From contig NZ_CP036433.1 of the NCBI RefSeq assembly GCF_007751035.1, positions 372,001 to 436,000 on the forward strand: a DNA stretch of 64,000 nucleotides, in the 5' to 3' direction. This stretch comes from Lignipirellula cremea (GTDB taxonomy: Bacteria; Planctomycetota; Planctomycetia; Pirellulales; Pirellulaceae). A program made the position numbers and the translations under genes. Below the pieces are notes generated by a model. The model was not told where the DNA came from. It did no database searches and saw only the letters and a list, made by a program, of their open reading frames with translations. Below, piece by piece: positions 1-8,790 of this stretch (position 1 is the first letter of the stretch; each line of letters starts with the position of its first letter).

Positions 1-177
1 GACCGCAGGGCCTTCAAGAAAGGTAAAACCTTCGGCGAGGGTTTCCAGCTGTGCGCCTTCGGCGACGAGCGAGTTTGAGATTCGCCCTTGCTTCGCGTCC
101 TGACCCCAGGCTTTGGGCTCCCATGCCAGACACGAGGCCGCGAGGATCACAACGAGGGCGACGATCAACACTTTCAT
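1..177 (-). CDS. SMP-30/gluconolactonase-like secreted protein, N-terminal part
   Basis: Only the first 59 codons are inside the window; the gene runs off the left edge. The start is the ATG at 175-177. The translation opens with a hydrophobic signal peptide of about 22 residues (MKVLIVALVVILAASCLA), then a stretch ending in ETLAEGFTFLEGPAV, which matches the opening strand of SMP-30/gluconolactonase beta-propellers ('EGFxFxEGPxxD'). Family members are usually lactonases acting on sugar lactones, often secreted in planctomycetes. It begins 6 bp after the stop of the FGE-like gene and is therefore probably the last visible gene of the DUF1592/DUF1552 operon. The catalytic metal-binding residues lie outside the window, so activity cannot be judged. 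Confidence 0.7.
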   Translation of the reverse strand, partial: MKVLIVALVVILAASCLAWEPKAWGQDAKQGRISNSLVAEGAQLETLAEGFTFLEGPAV

Positions 178-183
178 GAGCGT

Positions 184-1554
184 CTACTTTCTCGCGTTTT
201 GTTCATCGGGTTGCTTCTTTTGAATTACCAGCCGGTAGCCGATGAAGTTCTGTTCATTCCGGCTGCTGTAAAAATCGCGATAGGCGCTGCGGCAGTTTTC
301 CGGCACGCTGGTCCAGCTGCCGCCGCGGATCGCGCCGTTGACGCACCACTCGGCCACGTTGCCATACATGTCATGCAAGCCCCAGGGGTTGGCCTGGTAC
401 GAACCGACCGGCGCCAGTTTCAGGGCGCCGTCGTCCAGCGTGCGATGGGCCGCGTTCGAGAAAATATCGTTGCTGTCGTAGTACGTCTTGTCGGCAAAGT
501 TGGCGTGCTGGGGCAGTTGACGCAGCTCTTCCCCAAAGTAGAACCGGCCTGTCGTGCCCGCCCGCGCGGCGTACTCCCATTGTTCTTCTGTCGGCAGGGC
601 GTATTGCCAGTCGGCCGGCAAGCGGTCGGCCTGGCGTTCGTTCGCCGTCAGGTTACGGAGCATTGTCTGCGCGTCGTCATGATTGATCATGGTCATCGGA
701 TCCAGCTTCAGGCGGGCCAGAGCGTTCGCGCCGGGGCGACGCTGGGCGACCTCCTGGCTGCGGGCCAGTTCGTACTTGGAGATCCAGAAGCCTTCCTGGA
801 GGACCACTTTCCGAGGCTCTTCGTCGGCATATCTATCCGGAGTTCCAGGCGGGCTGCCCGCCTGGTATTCGCCGGGCGGACACCAGCAGAAAACGAGGCC
901 CATGTCGTTCACCCATTCGTCGCCGGGCCGCACCCCGGGCCGGAAACGATCGGGCGGACTAATGGCTGTCGAGGCCTGGCCTGTCAGCGTCCCGGGTGCG
1001 GGCAAGCGGGAAATGGTTTTACCCGCCTCCGCCAGGGCGGCGACCAGATCGGCCTCGCGATCCAGGTTCTGCAGCAACACGGCCGTGTCGCCGCTGGTCA
1101 ACTGGCAGGCCGCAGGAAGCTCGCCGTCAAAATCGGGAGCGTCGCCGGCGTCGATAAAGATCAACGACTGACGGCAGCCGCCCTTGTCACGGAACGCCTG
1201 GAACACGCGGTCAAGCGAGTACTTGCCACGCGAATCCGTCGCCTGCAGGCTGGACCCCTCCGCCACCTGGCCACGGTAAACCAGAAGCGCCGTGGAGCAG
1301 GTCGGCGTGCGGCTGGCGAAGCCTTCGATCGCATCGCGGATGGCATTTTCATTGTCGAGGTTCCCCGCGATTTGACAGACGAAGCCCCTTTTTTCCAGAC
1401 GCTGGGCCAACGCCTGCAGGCTCGGCCCTGCTGTCGCTTCGTCGGCGTCATTCGCCTGCTGGTTATCGATCAGCAAGGCGACGCGATACTCGGCCCGGGC
1501 GCCGCCGGCGAGCGACAGCAGCAGGAACAGGAGGGCGCTGGTTTTCCACTTCAT
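184..1554 (-). CDS. Secreted caspase-like (degenerate) / FGE-sulfatase domain fusion protein
   Basis: 456 residues with a signal peptide (residues 1-21, ending GGARA). Residues about 22-190 have the alternating strand/helix pattern of a caspase-like (peptidase C14) domain: 'YRVALLIDNQ' at the first strand, 'TALLVYRGQ' where active caspases have a Gly-His-Gly, and 'LIFIDAGDAP' where they have Asp-Ala-Cys. Both catalytic positions are replaced (His by Gln, Cys by Gly), so this half should be inactive. Residues about 225-450 form a formylglycine-generating-enzyme (SUMF1/FGE-sulfatase) fold, with 'LPTEEQWEYAARAG', 'WGLHDMYGNVAEW', 'RGGSW' and 'GYRL' landmarks. The paired catalytic cysteines of true FGE are not evident, so it is more likely a binding or structural module. 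It sits 25 bp after the DUF1552 gene in a minus-strand operon. Confidence 0.75.
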   Translation of the reverse strand: MKWKTSALLFLLLSLAGGARAEYRVALLIDNQQANDADEATAGPSLQALAQRLEKRGFVCQIAGNLDNENAIRDAIEGFASRTPTCSTALLVYRGQVAEGSSLQATDSRGKYSLDRVFQAFRDKGGCRQSLIFIDAGDAPDFDGELPAACQLTSGDTAVLLQNLDREADLVAALAEAGKTISRLPAPGTLTGQASTAISPPDRFRPGVRPGDEWVNDMGLVFCWCPPGEYQAGSPPGTPDRYADEEPRKVVLQEGFWISKYELARSQEVAQRRPGANALARLKLDPMTMINHDDAQTMLRNLTANERQADRLPADWQYALPTEEQWEYAARAGTTGRFYFGEELRQLPQHANFADKTYYDSNDIFSNAAHRTLDDGALKLAPVGSYQANPWGLHDMYGNVAEWCVNGAIRGGSWTSVPENCRSAYRDFYSSRNEQNFIGYRLVIQKKQPDEQNARK

Positions 1555-1579
1555 TGCAGAGACTCCGTCAGCAATCGGG

Positions 1580-2983
1580 TTAAACGATCAACTCGGCCAG
1601 CGGGCCGCTCTGGTCGAGGTCGGCGATCGCCAGGTCGGGAATCCCGAAGCTCTCTCGTTTGTCACCGACGGCCTGCAGTAGCGACAGGTACAAGCTGGCC
1701 AGCGTGCGGTGCCCCGGCTTGCCGTACCACGGATAACGCAAGTAACGGTTGCCCAGCTTCAACCGTCCGCCGAGGTCGCCGATCAGGATCAGTGGCCATT
1801 CCTCGCAGACGGGATGATGGCCTTCGGCGGAATCGGACAGATAGACGATCAGCGTGTTATCCATCATGGTGCCGTCCCCTTCGGGCAGGGATTCCAGGGT
1901 GGCGATAAATTTCGCCAGCTTTTCCAGGCACTTGCGGCGGATCAGCGCGTGGCATTCAGCGGCCGTTAGCCCGGCCGCGCTGCCCCCGTGCCCGATGCCG
2001 TGCGAGCCGATAAAGCCGCTGCCTTTGCCGATTTCGCTGGCCATGCAATCGAGCCCGATGCGGTCGGGACCGGCGCCGGCCGATACGGTGACGGTATTCG
2101 TCAGGCCGGCGATCATCGTCCCGGCGGCGATCTCAAACTGCGCTTCCAGGCGATCGAACACGCCGGTCGGAGCCGTCCTGCTCACGCCAAAATAATCGGC
2201 CTTGTCGCTGAGCGCGGGCGTCGCATCGGCAATGCGATCCGCCATGGCGGCCAGTTGGCTTTGCCGGCCGCTCATCGACTCGAACGCTTCGAGATAGCGG
2301 TCGAGCTTTTCGCGTTCGGGGCCATGCAATCGCGCCTTCATCCGCTGCACATCGTCGGCCATGAAGTCGAGCAGACTGGTGTCGACATCAAACTCTTTCC
2401 GCGCGTCGCCTGCCGCCCCGGCAGCGAAGAACTGCTGGTGGGCCAGCACCGGATTGAGCAGGGTCGGCAACGCCTTCCCTTTACCCGCGGAAGTGACATT
2501 GTAGGTCATCGACATCGGATTGTTCGACACGCCCAGTCCCACGTGACGGTAGATGCCGCCCAGGTGACGGGCCATGCCGGCGTCGACCGTTTCGCCGTAA
2601 TCCTTTTTTCCCATCGGCCAGCAGCCCAAAGCGGCGAAGCCCATGTTGTGGCTGCCGCGGGCGATGCGACCGGACAGGCCGTGAATCATCGTCATTTTGT
2701 TGACGTACGGCTGGAGTGGTTCCAGGCTCAGCGCCATGCGATGATCGGCCAGCGGGCGATCCTCCAGGATCGAAGGAGTCCTCTCGCGCTCGATGCCTTG
2801 CGGCTGCGTTTCAGCCGGATACAGCCCATTGCCTTGCACGAAGAACAGCACGCGGGCGGGACGCTGGCTGTTGATCGCCGCGGCGTCGAGTTGACGAATA
2901 AACGGGGCCAGGTAAAGCCCGCCCACCCCCAGCGTGGCCCCGCGAAACAGGGTGCGTCGATCAAAGGTGCGTCGATTGAACAT
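1580..2983 (-). CDS. DUF1552 family protein (twin-arginine-type leader)
   Basis: 467 residues. The N-terminus 'RRTFDRRTLFRGATLGVGG' looks like a twin-arginine leader, which indicates export as a folded protein. The body follows the DUF1552 pattern: 'RVLFFVQGNGLYP', a 'HGLSGRIARGSHNMG' stretch, 'GHGGSA' and a C-terminal 'NTLIVYLSDSAEGHHP'. DUF1552 proteins resemble sulfatase/DUF1501-like alkaline-phosphatase folds. In planctomycetes they are almost always encoded directly after a DUF1592 cytochrome-like protein, as here (17-bp gap). Biochemical function is not established; a role in surface or periplasmic degradation of complex carbon is often assumed. The start at 2983 is used because the leader begins there. 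Confidence 0.85.
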   Translation of the reverse strand: MFNRRTFDRRTLFRGATLGVGGLYLAPFIRQLDAAAINSQRPARVLFFVQGNGLYPAETQPQGIERERTPSILEDRPLADHRMALSLEPLQPYVNKMTMIHGLSGRIARGSHNMGFAALGCWPMGKKDYGETVDAGMARHLGGIYRHVGLGVSNNPMSMTYNVTSAGKGKALPTLLNPVLAHQQFFAAGAAGDARKEFDVDTSLLDFMADDVQRMKARLHGPEREKLDRYLEAFESMSGRQSQLAAMADRIADATPALSDKADYFGVSRTAPTGVFDRLEAQFEIAAGTMIAGLTNTVTVSAGAGPDRIGLDCMASEIGKGSGFIGSHGIGHGGSAAGLTAAECHALIRRKCLEKLAKFIATLESLPEGDGTMMDNTLIVYLSDSAEGHHPVCEEWPLILIGDLGGRLKLGNRYLRYPWYGKPGHRTLASLYLSLLQAVGDKRESFGIPDLAIADLDQSGPLAELIV

Positions 2984-3000
2984 GGTCCCATTCCTCAGGG

Positions 3001-5043
3001 TTATTGCGAGGCGCCAGCCGTTTGTCGTAACAGAAACGAATCTGAACTCAAAATCGAAACCACCAGTTCACGAAAGCTGCCGTCGCTTTCACGATAAGCC
3101 CGGTGCGCGTCCTGGAGCGTGTTGGCGTCGCCGAGCGTTTCGTTCCGGCCCAGGAAATAGCGGAACACGTGGCGGACAAACACCTGCTCCACGTATTCAC
3201 TCTCGGCCAGGATCTGCATCATCTGTGTCGGTCCGCTGACCTGGCGGCCGTCCAGTTCCTTCACGCCGGTGCGGGAAATCAGACCGCTGGCGTCCACCGG
3301 GCGCCCGGCGTCCAGACGCTGGAATCGGCCGTAATGGTCATAGCGTTCGAACGTCAGTCCCAGCGGATCCATCTTCTTGTGGCAGCGCCAGCATTCGGCC
3401 TTGCGCGTCGCCATGCCCAGTCGGTCGCGGAACGTGGTGTGTTCCTGTTCCGGCACCCGGGCGTCGACGCCGATCGGCACATCGGGAACCGTGCCGCCGA
3501 GCAGATGGGTGCGGACCCACTTGCCGCGCTGCACCGGATGGTTGTCAAAATTTCCCGACCAGGCCGCCAGCCAGGCGGGATGCGTCAGCACGCCGGCCCG
3601 TTCGTCGGCGCGGAACGGGATCGGCTGTCGGTCGAGCGACCATTTCCAATCCAACGGCAAACCGTAGGCGGTCGGGTAGTTCTTTCTCCGCGCATCGGCC
3701 ATCTGCAGGAGAACCCCGTTGTTCTTCACCTTTTTATAGTGGGCGTTCACGTAATAGCGGGACGTGGTGAGCATTTCGGCCAGCACCCGTTGGTCCGCCC
3801 GCAGGATGTCGCAGAGGGTCGTTTCGAGGTCGGCGATCAGCAGCCCTGGTTCGTGGCTGCCGCCTTCCGGGTTGTCCTTGAAAACTTCGTTCGCGAAAGG
3901 ATAGTTGAAGTATTCGCGAAAGAACTGCATCACCCGCGGATTCTTTTCCTGCAGGAGAGAATCGTCCTGCAGGCGTTCGCGGACCAACCGGGCGATTTGC
4001 TCCCTGCTTTCCAGCTCCCCGGCCGCGGCGGCTTCGAGGAATTCGCGCAGCGGTTCGTTGGCGAAGGCGTACGAAAGCGCATAGGCGATTTCCGGCTGCG
4101 ACAACCGCACGCGACCGAATTCATCCGGCGGGCCGTTGCCCAGTTCCTGGCGATACAGGACCTCCGGCTGCAGCAGCACGGCGGTCAGCAGGGCTTTGGC
4201 GGCCGACGGGCGTCCGCCGATTTGCGATGTTTTCTGGTAGAACGCCAGAAAGCGGTTCGTCTCTTCGTCGGTCGGCGCGCGACCCAGAACCTTGCGAAAG
4301 GCCGTATCGATGGCGGCGATCACGGCGTCTTCGCCTGGCGGTTCGTCGTCGCTGACGAGCGCCTTGAAGACGCGGTCTTTGGACTGCGGCCCTAGCATTC
4401 TTTCGGCGATGATTTTGGCGTTCCCCAGCAGCGGGCTGGCGGCTGCTTCATCCAGAAAATAGCTGGACGCGTAGTCTTTGAATTCGGAACCGTCCAGCTC
4501 GTTGAGCCCATTGGCCAGGCCGCTGACCCTCTCCGCCAGTCGCGGCATGGTGCTATCGTAAATTTCGGGACGCAGCCGCCACAGACGCGGCCGGGCGGGA
4601 ACCACCCGCGGCAGTCGCTCGCCAAACAGAAATTGATGATCGACATAGTTGCCGAACTGCGGCAGGAGCCGTTTCTCGTCTGTCGCGGCCCCGGGCCACT
4701 GCGACTTCAGCAACTCTTGGCGAATCCAGTTCCGCATCACGCTCCGCTCGGCGCCGGACGGCTGCGGCGCATCCGGCGGGGGCATGTCGCCGAACCGGAT
4801 CTGTTCGTCGATCATGCGCCAGGTTTCCTCGTCGCCTCCGCCCAGCAGGTCCGGATTCAGGTTCGCCAGCGAAAGGCCCGCTTCCGCATCGGCGCCGCTG
4901 TGACAGTCGCTGCAGTACTTCGTGAGCAACGGCGCCACCTGCAGCCGGAATCCGTCGGTATCCGAGGGGGCCCGTTCGCCCGCGGCCAGCGGCGACGCCA
5001 TCATCAACAGCGAAAGCAGGCAATTCGTTAATCGGGATGGCAT
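3001..5043 (-). CDS. DUF1592 family cytochrome-like protein (PSCyt1/DUF1587/1592/1588/1585 type)
   Basis: 680 residues when started at the ATG at 5041-5043, which is followed by a signal peptide (MPSRLTNCLLSLLMMASPLAAG). The reading frame stays open upstream to 5295, but that extension is Arg-rich and lies in the divergent promoter region, so the shorter start is preferred. A haem-c motif, CSDCH, sits in 'KYCSDCHSGADAEAGLSL', and a second CxxCH (CWRCH) sits in the DUF1588-like stretch 'CWRCHKKMDPLGLTFERYD'. The 'GDMPPPDAPQP' phrase is typical of the planctomycete cytochrome C domain. It is the first gene of a minus-strand operon with DUF1552, FGE-like and SMP-30-like genes. It is probably a periplasmic multi-domain electron-transfer or degradative protein; its real substrate is unknown. 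Confidence 0.85.
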   Translation of the reverse strand: MPSRLTNCLLSLLMMASPLAAGERAPSDTDGFRLQVAPLLTKYCSDCHSGADAEAGLSLANLNPDLLGGGDEETWRMIDEQIRFGDMPPPDAPQPSGAERSVMRNWIRQELLKSQWPGAATDEKRLLPQFGNYVDHQFLFGERLPRVVPARPRLWRLRPEIYDSTMPRLAERVSGLANGLNELDGSEFKDYASSYFLDEAAASPLLGNAKIIAERMLGPQSKDRVFKALVSDDEPPGEDAVIAAIDTAFRKVLGRAPTDEETNRFLAFYQKTSQIGGRPSAAKALLTAVLLQPEVLYRQELGNGPPDEFGRVRLSQPEIAYALSYAFANEPLREFLEAAAAGELESREQIARLVRERLQDDSLLQEKNPRVMQFFREYFNYPFANEVFKDNPEGGSHEPGLLIADLETTLCDILRADQRVLAEMLTTSRYYVNAHYKKVKNNGVLLQMADARRKNYPTAYGLPLDWKWSLDRQPIPFRADERAGVLTHPAWLAAWSGNFDNHPVQRGKWVRTHLLGGTVPDVPIGVDARVPEQEHTTFRDRLGMATRKAECWRCHKKMDPLGLTFERYDHYGRFQRLDAGRPVDASGLISRTGVKELDGRQVSGPTQMMQILAESEYVEQVFVRHVFRYFLGRNETLGDANTLQDAHRAYRESDGSFRELVVSILSSDSFLLRQTAGASQ

Positions 5044-5345
5044 AACAGGGAGTTCCCCCAGTGACGCTGTGTTGTCTTGGCGGCAAGGCAGGAGAAAGAA
5101 CCGGGTTTGCAAATCGAACCGCGGCGGGATGCTCCCACACAATAAGGTGCAGCCAGACGGGGAATTAGGCGCGCCGGACCGTCTTCGTATAATCAGGCCG
5201 TAAAACGCATTGTACCAACAGCTTGCGTCAGGCCACGGCGATTGTCGCCCGAGCCGCGACGGATTTTCTGGGAAAATGGCTCTTCGCGCGCCCAAGCGGG
5301 GCCTTTCGCGACACTTTCATCCGGGGAGCCGCCGGCAGGATTTCG
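5044..5345. promoter_or_regulatory. Divergent control region between DUF1592 operon and ECF sigma gene
   Basis: This 302-bp gap separates two diverging transcription units and must hold promoters for both. On the plus strand a perfect TATAAT lies at 5188-5193, but the hexamer 17 bp upstream (TTAGGC, 5165-5170) is a poor -35. It is therefore only a candidate housekeeping promoter with a leader of about 150 nt before the sigma gene. The sigma gene has a purine-rich AGGA before its ATG. No inverted repeat or confident ECF-type promoter was recognised by eye. Confidence 0.35.
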
Positions 5346-5873
5346 ATGAACAGCAACGACGTGGGAAAAGAGATGGGGGCGAAGCTCATGCAGCACCGCA
5401 GGGCGCTGTATGGCTATGTCTACGCCTGCGTCCGGAATGAGCATACGGCCGAGGACATTGTGCAGGACGTGGCGCAGATCGCCCTCTCTTCCTTCGACAC
5501 GCTGCGCGATCCCGAGCGGTTTCCCCAATGGCTGTTCGGCATTGCCCGTCGACGGGTGCTGATGGAGCATCGGAAGCACCCGCGCGAGCAGATCGTTCCG
5601 CCCGACGTGGTCGAATTGTTAACAGCCGAGGCGGAAGCGACCGAGCCTGAGCAACTCCGGGAACGGAAGGAATATCTCCAGGCGTGCCTGGAGGAGCTTC
5701 CCGAACCGATGCAGCAAATCCTCCGGCAGCGATACGACGGCTCCGTGCGGGACGTCGATGAGCTGGCCGCAAAACGGGACCGTACGGTGCAAGCGATGTA
5801 CGGCGTGCTGAAACGATTGCGAAGGAAACTGTCCGCCTGTGTGGAACGAAAAATCGCGGAGGCCAACGCATGA
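5346..5873 (+). CDS. ECF RNA polymerase sigma factor, Rhodopirellula/Verrucomicrobium type
   Basis: 175 residues from the ATG at 5346, which has AGGA 5 bases upstream; the frame is open back to 5223 but that part shows no family similarity. The sigma-2 region includes 'LYGYVYACVRNEHTAEDIVQDV' (shown here only as its key D-AED-VQD landmark) and the sigma-4 region ends in a helix-turn-helix 'RDVDELAAKRDRTVQAMYGVLKRLRRKL'-like stretch around residues 130-165. It should direct core polymerase to a small regulon. Its stop overlaps the start of the FecR-like gene (ATGA), the usual arrangement for a sigma factor and its membrane-bound regulator. The divergent DUF1592 operon is an obvious candidate target, by position only. 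Confidence 0.9.
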   Translation: MNSNDVGKEMGAKLMQHRRALYGYVYACVRNEHTAEDIVQDVAQIALSSFDTLRDPERFPQWLFGIARRRVLMEHRKHPREQIVPPDVVELLTAEAEATEPEQLRERKEYLQACLEELPEPMQQILRQRYDGSVRDVDELAAKRDRTVQAMYGVLKRLRRKLSACVERKIAEANA

Positions 5874-7348
5874 AGGCGCCCCACGACAACGACCTGCTGC
5901 TGGACTACCTGCACGAGCAGCTCCCGCGCGACCAGCAGGACGCTTTCTTCGGCCGTCTGCGGGGCGAGCCCGATCTGGCGCGCCGCCTGCTGGCCCTGGC
6001 CGCCGACGAAGAGTTGCTGCGCGAGTGGGCCAGCGGGCCCGGTCCGCTCGCGGCGGATCTTCCCATCGCAAACCCACCGTCTTTGGTTGCTGGCGCATCG
6101 CGGGGGCGGTCTCGCTGGCGACGGCGGTTCGCTCTCCCGGCTATCGCCGGCTTGCTGCTGCTGGCGCTGGTCGGCGTCTGGTGGGCGCGCCTGCCGGTGG
6201 TCGTCGCCCAGGTGGATCATGCTGCCAGCGCGCAAGGTCTCGAGCAGGGCTTCGGCTGGAAAACCCTGCGCGCGGGCGCGTCGCTGCGTTTTGACGCAGG
6301 CGTGGTGGAGCTGACGCTGACCAGCGGAGCCAGGCTGGTCGTCGAAGGTCCTTGCGCGTGCCGGCTGGAATCGGCCGATCGCATTCGCCTGCTCTCGGGC
6401 CGGCTCTATGCCGATGTGCCAGAGTCTGGGCGCGGGCTGACCATCCTGACGCCTGACGGCGAGATCGTTGATCTGGGTACGCGGTTCGGCGTGGAGGTGC
6501 AGCCGGGCAAAGGGACGGAAGTTCACGTTTTTCAGGGGAACGTCACGGCCGAACTGGCGGGCGGCAAAACGGAGAAGTCCCAACTGCAGGCCGGACAGGC
6601 GGTGCGCTTCGACGCCAGGGAGCATGTCGTTCGCAACGTCCCTTTGAGCCGCAATTTCGTCCAGCAGGCGGGTGCGTATGTCGAGCACTTTGACTATTCG
6701 CCTGGCGTTCTGGCCGGCAAAGCGGACTGGTTCGACAGCCGCTTGCTGCCGCGGCCCCTTCTCGTCGGGAGCCGGAACCTGCAGTACCCGGGCCTGGCCG
6801 AATCCACCGGGGCGGCGCTCACCGTCGGCAGCCCGCAAGGCGAAATTGCGTCGCCGGTGGGACGGCGGTGGCACGACCGATATATCTCGATGGTGATCGA
6901 TCCCGACGACGACTTTCCCAAACGCCTGGCGCTTCCCCCCGCCACGCTGGCGTCCTTCGGTTCGCTGGACGATCCGACTACTTCCCCGGTTCAGATCGTG
7001 ACGCGCAAGTCGAACCTGCGCGATCGCCAGAGCTCGGAACTGGGACTGCTGGTCGACGGCGATTTCCAGTACGCCAGGACCGCCGACTTCCGTGGCGAGC
7101 ATCCTTGCCTGATCGTGATGCGCTGGAGCGACGATCAGGTCGATCTGTGGATCAACCCGCCCGACTCTTCGCTGGGAGGCCGCGTTCCCCCGGAGCCGAA
7201 TGTGACCCTTCCGCGGCGCCTGCGGCAGCCTCTGGAAGCCCTCTGGATCAACGACGCATTCAATCCGCCGATCACGCATTTCTACGTCGACGCCATTCGC
7301 GGCGGCAGCACCTGGGCGGAAGTGACGCCGAGAGCAAAGGGCGAGTAA
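5870..7348 (+). CDS. FecR-domain membrane protein (probable anti-sigma partner) with C-terminal LamG-like part
   Basis: 492 residues, translationally coupled to the ECF sigma gene by a 4-bp ATGA overlap. Residues 1-75 are a cytoplasmic, acidic segment ('DNDLLLDYLHEQLP') typical of anti-sigma N-termini, although no HxxxCxxC zinc finger is present. One membrane helix lies at about residues 82-104. Residues about 125-245 are a FecR domain ('LTLTSGARLVVEGP', 'LTPDGEIVDLGTRFGVEV', 'VHVFQGNVTAEL'). The remaining 240 residues look like the secreted beta-sandwich (LamG-like) extension often seen in planctomycete FecR proteins. Role: likely senses or binds an extracytoplasmic ligand and controls the sigma factor; the ligand is unknown. 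Confidence 0.8.
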   Translation: MKAPHDNDLLLDYLHEQLPRDQQDAFFGRLRGEPDLARRLLALAADEELLREWASGPGPLAADLPIANPPSLVAGASRGRSRWRRRFALPAIAGLLLLALVGVWWARLPVVVAQVDHAASAQGLEQGFGWKTLRAGASLRFDAGVVELTLTSGARLVVEGPCACRLESADRIRLLSGRLYADVPESGRGLTILTPDGEIVDLGTRFGVEVQPGKGTEVHVFQGNVTAELAGGKTEKSQLQAGQAVRFDAREHVVRNVPLSRNFVQQAGAYVEHFDYSPGVLAGKADWFDSRLLPRPLLVGSRNLQYPGLAESTGAALTVGSPQGEIASPVGRRWHDRYISMVIDPDDDFPKRLALPPATLASFGSLDDPTTSPVQIVTRKSNLRDRQSSELGLLVDGDFQYARTADFRGEHPCLIVMRWSDDQVDLWINPPDSSLGGRVPPEPNVTLPRRLRQPLEALWINDAFNPPITHFYVDAIRGGSTWAEVTPRAKGE

Positions 7349-7653
7349 GCGACTTCAGGAGGTCAAGCAGGTTCCGACCGCTTCCCCTGATCGACAAACG
7401 GAGGGACACGCCGTTTGACGCACTGCTGCTGCAGGCCCAGGCAGACGCGGGCCATGCTGTCGATCCTGGCCTTTCCGCCGGCGGAGGACGGGGCGAAACG
7501 GCCGGGCGGGATCTGTTCTCTCATCAAGGTTTCATCCAGGGTTGCTACATTCCACCTGAGCGACCCGCGCTGGACGGTTCGCCGCCTGCATGCCCTTTAC
7601 GGGAACACACTGGCACGAAGGGAACTCCCATCAACGTCCCCGACCCCGGCAGC
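7349..7653. other. Intergenic region before BASS transporter; unclear start signal
   Basis: About 305 bp with no convincing small gene. It should carry the promoter of the transporter. The transporter reading frame is open throughout but has no ATG, GTG or TTG between 7349 and 7653. At 7630 there is an in-frame ATC with the purine-rich sequence AAGGGAA just upstream, so translation might start at a non-canonical codon inside this region. Confidence 0.4.
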
Positions 7654-8700
7654 TTGCTCTCTCGAATCGTCCACGCCGTGCATCGCCGGTTTATCTGGCT
7701 GGTGGTCGCCTCGTACTTTGTGGCGGCCCTGCTGCCGCAGTTCGGGCTTTGGATCCGTACGGCCTCACTGGGATTTGTGCCGCTCACGCAAGGGCGGCTG
7801 GAAGCTTCCTTGCCTTCGATCATGCTGGCTTCGCTGCTTTTCAACGCGGGCCTGGGAGTGCGCTTAAGCGACCTGAAGCAGTTGATTCATGGTCCGGGTC
7901 CGCTGCTGGCCGGACTTGTCGCGAATCTGACGCTGCCGGTCACCTATATTTTTGTTGTCAGCCAGGTCATGCGGCTTTGGCATAACTCGGAGGAAGTGCA
8001 GCATATTCTGGTCGGTCTGGCCCTGGTCGCTTCCATGCCGATCGCGGGCTCGTCCACCGCCTGGACACAGAACGCCAACGGCAATCTGGCGCTCAGCCTG
8101 GGGCTGGTTCTGTTTTCGACCATCCTGAGTCCTTTGGCGACTCCTTTGGTGCTGCATGCGGTGGGGCTCATGACGACCGGCGATTATTCGGAGGACCTGC
8201 ACGAGCTGGCCAGCGGAGGCGTCGGTTCGTTTCTTGGCGTCTGGGTGATCTTGCCTTCGCTGGCAGGGATTGCGGCCAGACTGCTGGCGGGCGAGAATCG
8301 CATGGCGATCATTCGCCCTTACCTGAAATTAGTTAACTGGGCGGTGCTGCTGCTGCTCAATTATTCGAACGCTTCGCTGTCGCTCCCCAAAGCCGTGGCG
8401 GAACCGGACTTTGATTATCTGGCTGTCATGCTGGTGCTTGCATTGTCGCTGTGCGCCGTTGCATTCACGACCGGATGGGGCATCGCCCGGGTGCTGCGGA
8501 CCGATCGGGATCAGCGGGTTTCGATGATGTTCGCCCTGGGGATGAACAACAACGGGGCCGGCCTGGTGCTGGCGAGCATCGCTTTGGCCGATCATCCGCA
8601 AGTCATGCTGCCGATTATCTTTTACAACCTGGTGCAGCACCTGGTGGCGGCCAGCGTGGACGCGTTGATGTTTCGAGACGTGGTGCAAGAGACGGACTGA
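7654..8700 (+). CDS. Bile acid:sodium symporter (BASS) family transporter
   Basis: About 348 residues. The protein has roughly ten hydrophobic segments, starting with 'FIWLVVASYFVAALLP', and the BASS hallmarks 'NAGLGVRLSDLKQL', 'MPIAGSSTAWTQNANGN' and 'GMNNNGAGLVLAS'. The last two contain the polar, helix-breaking motifs that form the sodium and substrate sites. It is a plasma-membrane, probably sodium-coupled, organic anion carrier. The start is uncertain: TTG at 7654 is the first ordinary initiation codon in frame and GTG at 7678 the next, neither with a good Shine-Dalgarno sequence; an ATC at 7630 has AAGGGAA upstream. Substrate cannot be read from the sequence. Confidence 0.85.
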   Translation: MLSRIVHAVHRRFIWLVVASYFVAALLPQFGLWIRTASLGFVPLTQGRLEASLPSIMLASLLFNAGLGVRLSDLKQLIHGPGPLLAGLVANLTLPVTYIFVVSQVMRLWHNSEEVQHILVGLALVASMPIAGSSTAWTQNANGNLALSLGLVLFSTILSPLATPLVLHAVGLMTTGDYSEDLHELASGGVGSFLGVWVILPSLAGIAARLLAGENRMAIIRPYLKLVNWAVLLLLNYSNASLSLPKAVAEPDFDYLAVMLVLALSLCAVAFTTGWGIARVLRTDRDQRVSMMFALGMNNNGAGLVLASIALADHPQVMLPIIFYNLVQHLVAASVDALMFRDVVQETD

Positions 8701-8790
8701 CGCACGCACCCTTCCCGTCGGGCGGGCCGACCGGGGGCGCGACCCTCGCCCAACGAAGCAACTCCCCGTCCCAGGGAAACAGGTTCACGC

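Noticed and set aside
184-900. True sulfatase-activating enzyme (FGE)
   Set aside because: The fold landmarks are there but the paired catalytic cysteines expected near the C-terminus are not, and no sulfatase gene is adjacent.
88-1908. A 606-codon plus-strand open frame at the left edge
   Set aside because: It is opposite the FGE-like and DUF1552 genes and has no signal, motif or ribosome site.
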